From the NCBI GenBank assembly GCA_023425865.1, contig JAFABV010000026.1:1-64000 (forward strand): a DNA stretch of 64,000 nucleotides, read 5' to 3'. Within the stretch, counting starts at the first letter, position 1, and each line of letters begins with the position of its first letter. The position numbers and the translations under genes were made by a program. The stretch is from Bacteroidota bacterium. Its GTDB lineage: Bacteria; Bacteroidota; Bacteroidia; Bacteroidales; Bacteroidaceae. Under the pieces are notes generated by a model. It saw only the letters and a program-made list of their open reading frames with translations, was not told the origin of the DNA and did no database searches. Below, piece by piece: positions 61,738 through 64,000 of this stretch.

Positions 61738-63015
61738 ATGGCAGCAAAAAAGAAAGACGAAGAGCAGGTGAGCATGATTGACTCCTTCCGCGAGTTCAAG
61801 GAGTTGAAGAACATCGACCGCACCACACTTGTCAGTGTGTTGGAAGAGAGTTTCCGCAATGTGCTTGCTAAGATATATGGCAGTGACGAGAACTTCGACG
61901 TGATTGTCAACCCCGACAAGGGCGACTTCGAGATCTACCGCAACCGTATCGTGGTGGCAGATGGCGAGGTGGCTGACGAGAACAAGGAAATCGGCCTGAC
62001 CGAGGCACAGAAGATTGAGCCCGACTATGAGGAGGGTGAGGAAGTGTCAGAGCGTGTCAACTTTGCCAAGTTCGGCCGTCGTGCCATCCTTACGCTTCGT
62101 CAGACATTGGCCAGCAAGATATTGGAACTGGAGCACGACTCGCTCTACAACAAGTACAAGGACCGCGTGGGTCAGATTATCTCAGGTGAGGTGTATCAGA
62201 TCTGGAAGCGCGAGGTGCTGTTGGTGGACGATGAGAACAACGAGATGATTCTGCCCAAGAGCGAGCAGATTCCTGCCGACCAGTATCGCAAGGGTGAGAC
62301 GGTGCGTGCCGTCATCGACCGTGTGGACAACGAGAACAACAACCCCAAGATTATCCTGTCGCGTACCAGTCCGGTGTTCCTGCAGCGACTGATGGAGCAG
62401 GAGGTGCCCGAGATTGCCGACGGACTGATTGCCATCAAGAAGATAGCCCGTATGCCCGGTGAGCGTGCCAAGATAGCCGTAGAAAGCTACGACGACCGCA
62501 TTGACCCGGTGGGTGCCTGTGTGGGTGTGCGCGGAAGTCGTGTTCACGGCATCGTGCGCGAACTCTGCAACGAGAACATCGACGTGATCAACTGGACGGC
62601 CAACACCAAGCTCTTCATCCAGCGTGCGCTGAGTCCGGCCAAGATCACCAGCATCTCGATTGCCGAGGAAGACCACAAGGCCGACGTTTACCTGCAGCCC
62701 GAGGAGGTGAGTCTGGCCATTGGCCGCGGAGGTATGAACATCAAGCTGGCCTCCATGCTCACCGAGTACACCATCGACGTATATCGTGTCATGGACGGTA
62801 AAGAGCAGTCGGGTGAGGAGGATGACGTTTACTTGGATCAGTTTAACGACGAGATCGACCAGTGGATTATCGAAGCCATCAAGGGCATTGGTCTCGACAC
62901 CGCCAAGGCCGTGCTCAACGCGCCTCGTGAGATGTTGGTAGAGAAAGCCGACCTCGAAGAGGAGACCGTGGACCATGTGCTTGAGGTGCTCCGCAGCGAG
63001 TTTGAGAGCGAGTAA
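61738..63015 (+). CDS. nusA: Transcription termination/antitermination factor NusA
   Basis: The 425-residue protein has the N-terminal RNA-polymerase-binding domain (about 1-130), S1 domain (about 135-205), two KH domains (GACVGVRGSRVHGIVREL and LAIGRGGMNIKLA), and a short C-terminal helix-hairpin-helix (IKGIGLDTAKAVLN). It modulates pausing and termination. It follows rimP by 3 bases, and a terminator in the operon leader could serve for its own feedback control. Confidence 0.96.
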   Translation: MAAKKKDEEQVSMIDSFREFKELKNIDRTTLVSVLEESFRNVLAKIYGSDENFDVIVNPDKGDFEIYRNRIVVADGEVADENKEIGLTEAQKIEPDYEEGEEVSERVNFAKFGRRAILTLRQTLASKILELEHDSLYNKYKDRVGQIISGEVYQIWKREVLLVDDENNEMILPKSEQIPADQYRKGETVRAVIDRVDNENNNPKIILSRTSPVFLQRLMEQEVPEIADGLIAIKKIARMPGERAKIAVESYDDRIDPVGACVGVRGSRVHGIVRELCNENIDVINWTANTKLFIQRALSPAKITSISIAEEDHKADVYLQPEEVSLAIGRGGMNIKLASMLTEYTIDVYRVMDGKEQSGEEDDVYLDQFNDEIDQWIIEAIKGIGLDTAKAVLNAPREMLVEKADLEEETVDHVLEVLRSEFESE

Positions 63016-63074
63016 GTGATCTGAGCCGAAAGGAGAGAATGAGGGGAGGCCCTTGCCGCAACAAGAATCAATAA

Positions 63075-63186
63075 TACTAAGGTGAATAGTAAAAAGGGTA
63101 CTGTAGAAACCGACAATAATCAATTAGAACTAAGGTGAAGGAGCAAGGGTTTTACCTTTTTACCTTTCTACTTTTTTACCTTTACA
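63075..63186 (+). promoter_or_regulatory. Repeat-rich nusA-infB spacer
   Basis: The 181-base spacer holds ACTAAGGTGAA twice (63076-63086, 63129-63139) and a pyrimidine tract with four TTACC/CTACT-like repeats (63150-63185) ending 11 bases before the infB ATG. GTAAAAAGG near 63088 is complementary to CCTTTTTAC in the tract, so a long-range stem is possible. Confidence 0.4.
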
Positions 63187-63196
63187 AAGAGTAAGT

Positions 63197-64000
63197 ATGA
63201 GCATCAGATTAAATAAAGCATTACGTGAATTAAACATAGGACTTCAAACGGCAGTTGAATTCCTGGAAAAGAAGAGTGAGCTGGGAGAGGTGAAAGCTGA
63301 GCCGAGCTTCAAGCTCAACGAGGGGCAGTATAATGCCTTGGTTGAGGCATTCAAGCAAGATGCTGCCGTGCGCACCGAAGCCGAGAAGCTCTTCAAGAAG
63401 CCCAAGGAGAAGAAGCACAGCTCTGAGCATAAGTCAGACAGCAACCATGGGGAGAGCCTGTTGGCGTCGTCTGGACGTCAGCAGTATACACCGTTGGGCA
63501 AGATCGACTTAGACCAAGTGGGCAAGCGGCCCGCCGCCAAGGTGTCTGATGCCCCTGCTGAACCCAAATCTCAGCCCGAGACTGCTGCCGTCAGTCAGGA
63601 GCCCGAGATTGTTGTTGAGGAACAGGCCCCGGTGGCTCAGCCCGTGGAAGCCAAGCCCGAGGAAAAGGCTGAGGAGCCCAAGCCCGAGGTGAAGCAGCCC
63701 GAACCCGTAGTGGAGGAGCCTGTCGTTGTGCCCGAGGTGAAGGCTGAGGCCCCGAAGGTGGAGCCTGAGGCACCCCAGGCACCCGTAGAGCTCGCACCCG
63801 TTGCCGAAGCGCCCAAGGCTGAGGAGCCTAAGGCCGAGGAAGCGCCTGCCCCACAGAGCCAAGGGCCTGAGCTGTTCCGCATGAGCAGCGAGCAGAACAT
63901 TCACAATGCCCCCCGCGTAAGTGTGGTGGGTAAGATAGACCTTGCCGCGCTCAACCAGAGCACACGCCCCAAAAAGAAATCGAAGGAGGAAAAGCGCAAA
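63197..64000 (+). CDS. infB: Translation initiation factor IF-2, N-terminal part (cut by window edge)
   Basis: The frame from ATG 63197 stays open to the right edge (268 codons). It begins MSIRLNKALRELNIGLQTAVEFL, the N-terminal helical IF-2 domain, and continues into the long Pro/Glu/Ala/Lys-rich linker typical of Bacteroidetes IF-2, with a repeated (G)KIDL element (LGKIDLDQVGKR and VGKIDLAALN). The GTPase domain lies beyond the window. Position after rimP-nusA is the conserved order. Confidence 0.9.
   Translation, partial: MSIRLNKALRELNIGLQTAVEFLEKKSELGEVKAEPSFKLNEGQYNALVEAFKQDAAVRTEAEKLFKKPKEKKHSSEHKSDSNHGESLLASSGRQQYTPLGKIDLDQVGKRPAAKVSDAPAEPKSQPETAAVSQEPEIVVEEQAPVAQPVEAKPEEKAEEPKPEVKQPEPVVEEPVVVPEVKAEAPKVEPEAPQAPVELAPVAEAPKAEEPKAEEAPAPQSQGPELFRMSSEQNIHNAPRVSVVGKIDLAALNQSTRPKKKSKEEKRK

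Overview
The window looks like a chromosome segment of a Bacteroidales bacterium, most likely Prevotellaceae. The signs are two polysaccharide utilization loci (PULs) built on SusC/SusD pairs, a hybrid two-component regulator, a membrane-spanning SusR-type regulator, ThyX in place of ThyA, enzymes ending in a 'NLxGQ...GIxI..GRKV' tail, and promoter boxes of the Bacteroidetes TAnnTTTG type in front of many genes. No rRNA, tRNA, prophage, insertion sequence or CRISPR array was seen.

Layout. (1) 1-16.8 kb: the 3' end of ribD, then a starch-type PUL on the minus strand: susR-like regulator, GH97 alpha-glucosidase, SusC, SusD, a lipoprotein with three starch-binding modules, an SGNH esterase and a GH13 amylase. 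A CE7 acetyl esterase with its own promoter follows. (2) 16.9-26.1 kb, minus strand: UPF0597 protein, DsbD, MetG, an AAA/PD-(D/E)XK protein, MutY and a Fur-family repressor. (3) 26.1-40.6 kb, plus strand: a beta-glucan-type PUL (hybrid two-component regulator, GH16, SusC, SusD, surface glycan-binding lipoprotein, GH3). Two of its genes are broken: the regulator by a one-base frameshift and susC by an in-frame stop. (4) 40.8-57 kb: housekeeping and repair genes (ThyX, RluA-type pseudouridine synthase, YidE/AspT-type transporter, pyridoxine kinase, ManC, HIT, GreA, two small beta-barrel proteins, a Dna2-like nuclease-helicase overlapping ogt, GuaD, DUF2490 protein, a two-domain hydrolase). (5) 57-64 kb: a repeat-rich intergenic stretch, PPK2, a PadR-PspC pair, and rimP-nusA-infB running off the right edge.

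How the genes work together. In the first PUL the surface lipoproteins and secreted GH13 would capture and cut alpha-glucan, SusC/D would import the oligosaccharides, GH97 would finish them in the periplasm and SusR would sense the product. Two esterases next to these genes raise the possibility of an acylated alpha-glucan. The second PUL keeps intact enzymes and binding proteins, but its sensor and porin are interrupted, so as read it should not be inducible or import-competent.

The most notable non-coding features are: a terminator-like hairpin inside the short rimP-nusA leader; a perfect 25-bp inverted repeat in the greA leader; a 15-bp perfect palindrome at the susR promoter; promoter boxes only 4-5 bases from the start codons of fur, the hybrid regulator and ogt; hairpins just before distal enzyme genes in both PULs; and intergenic tandem arrays with periods of 21, 22 and 23 bp, the 23-bp family occurring twice about 15 kb apart.
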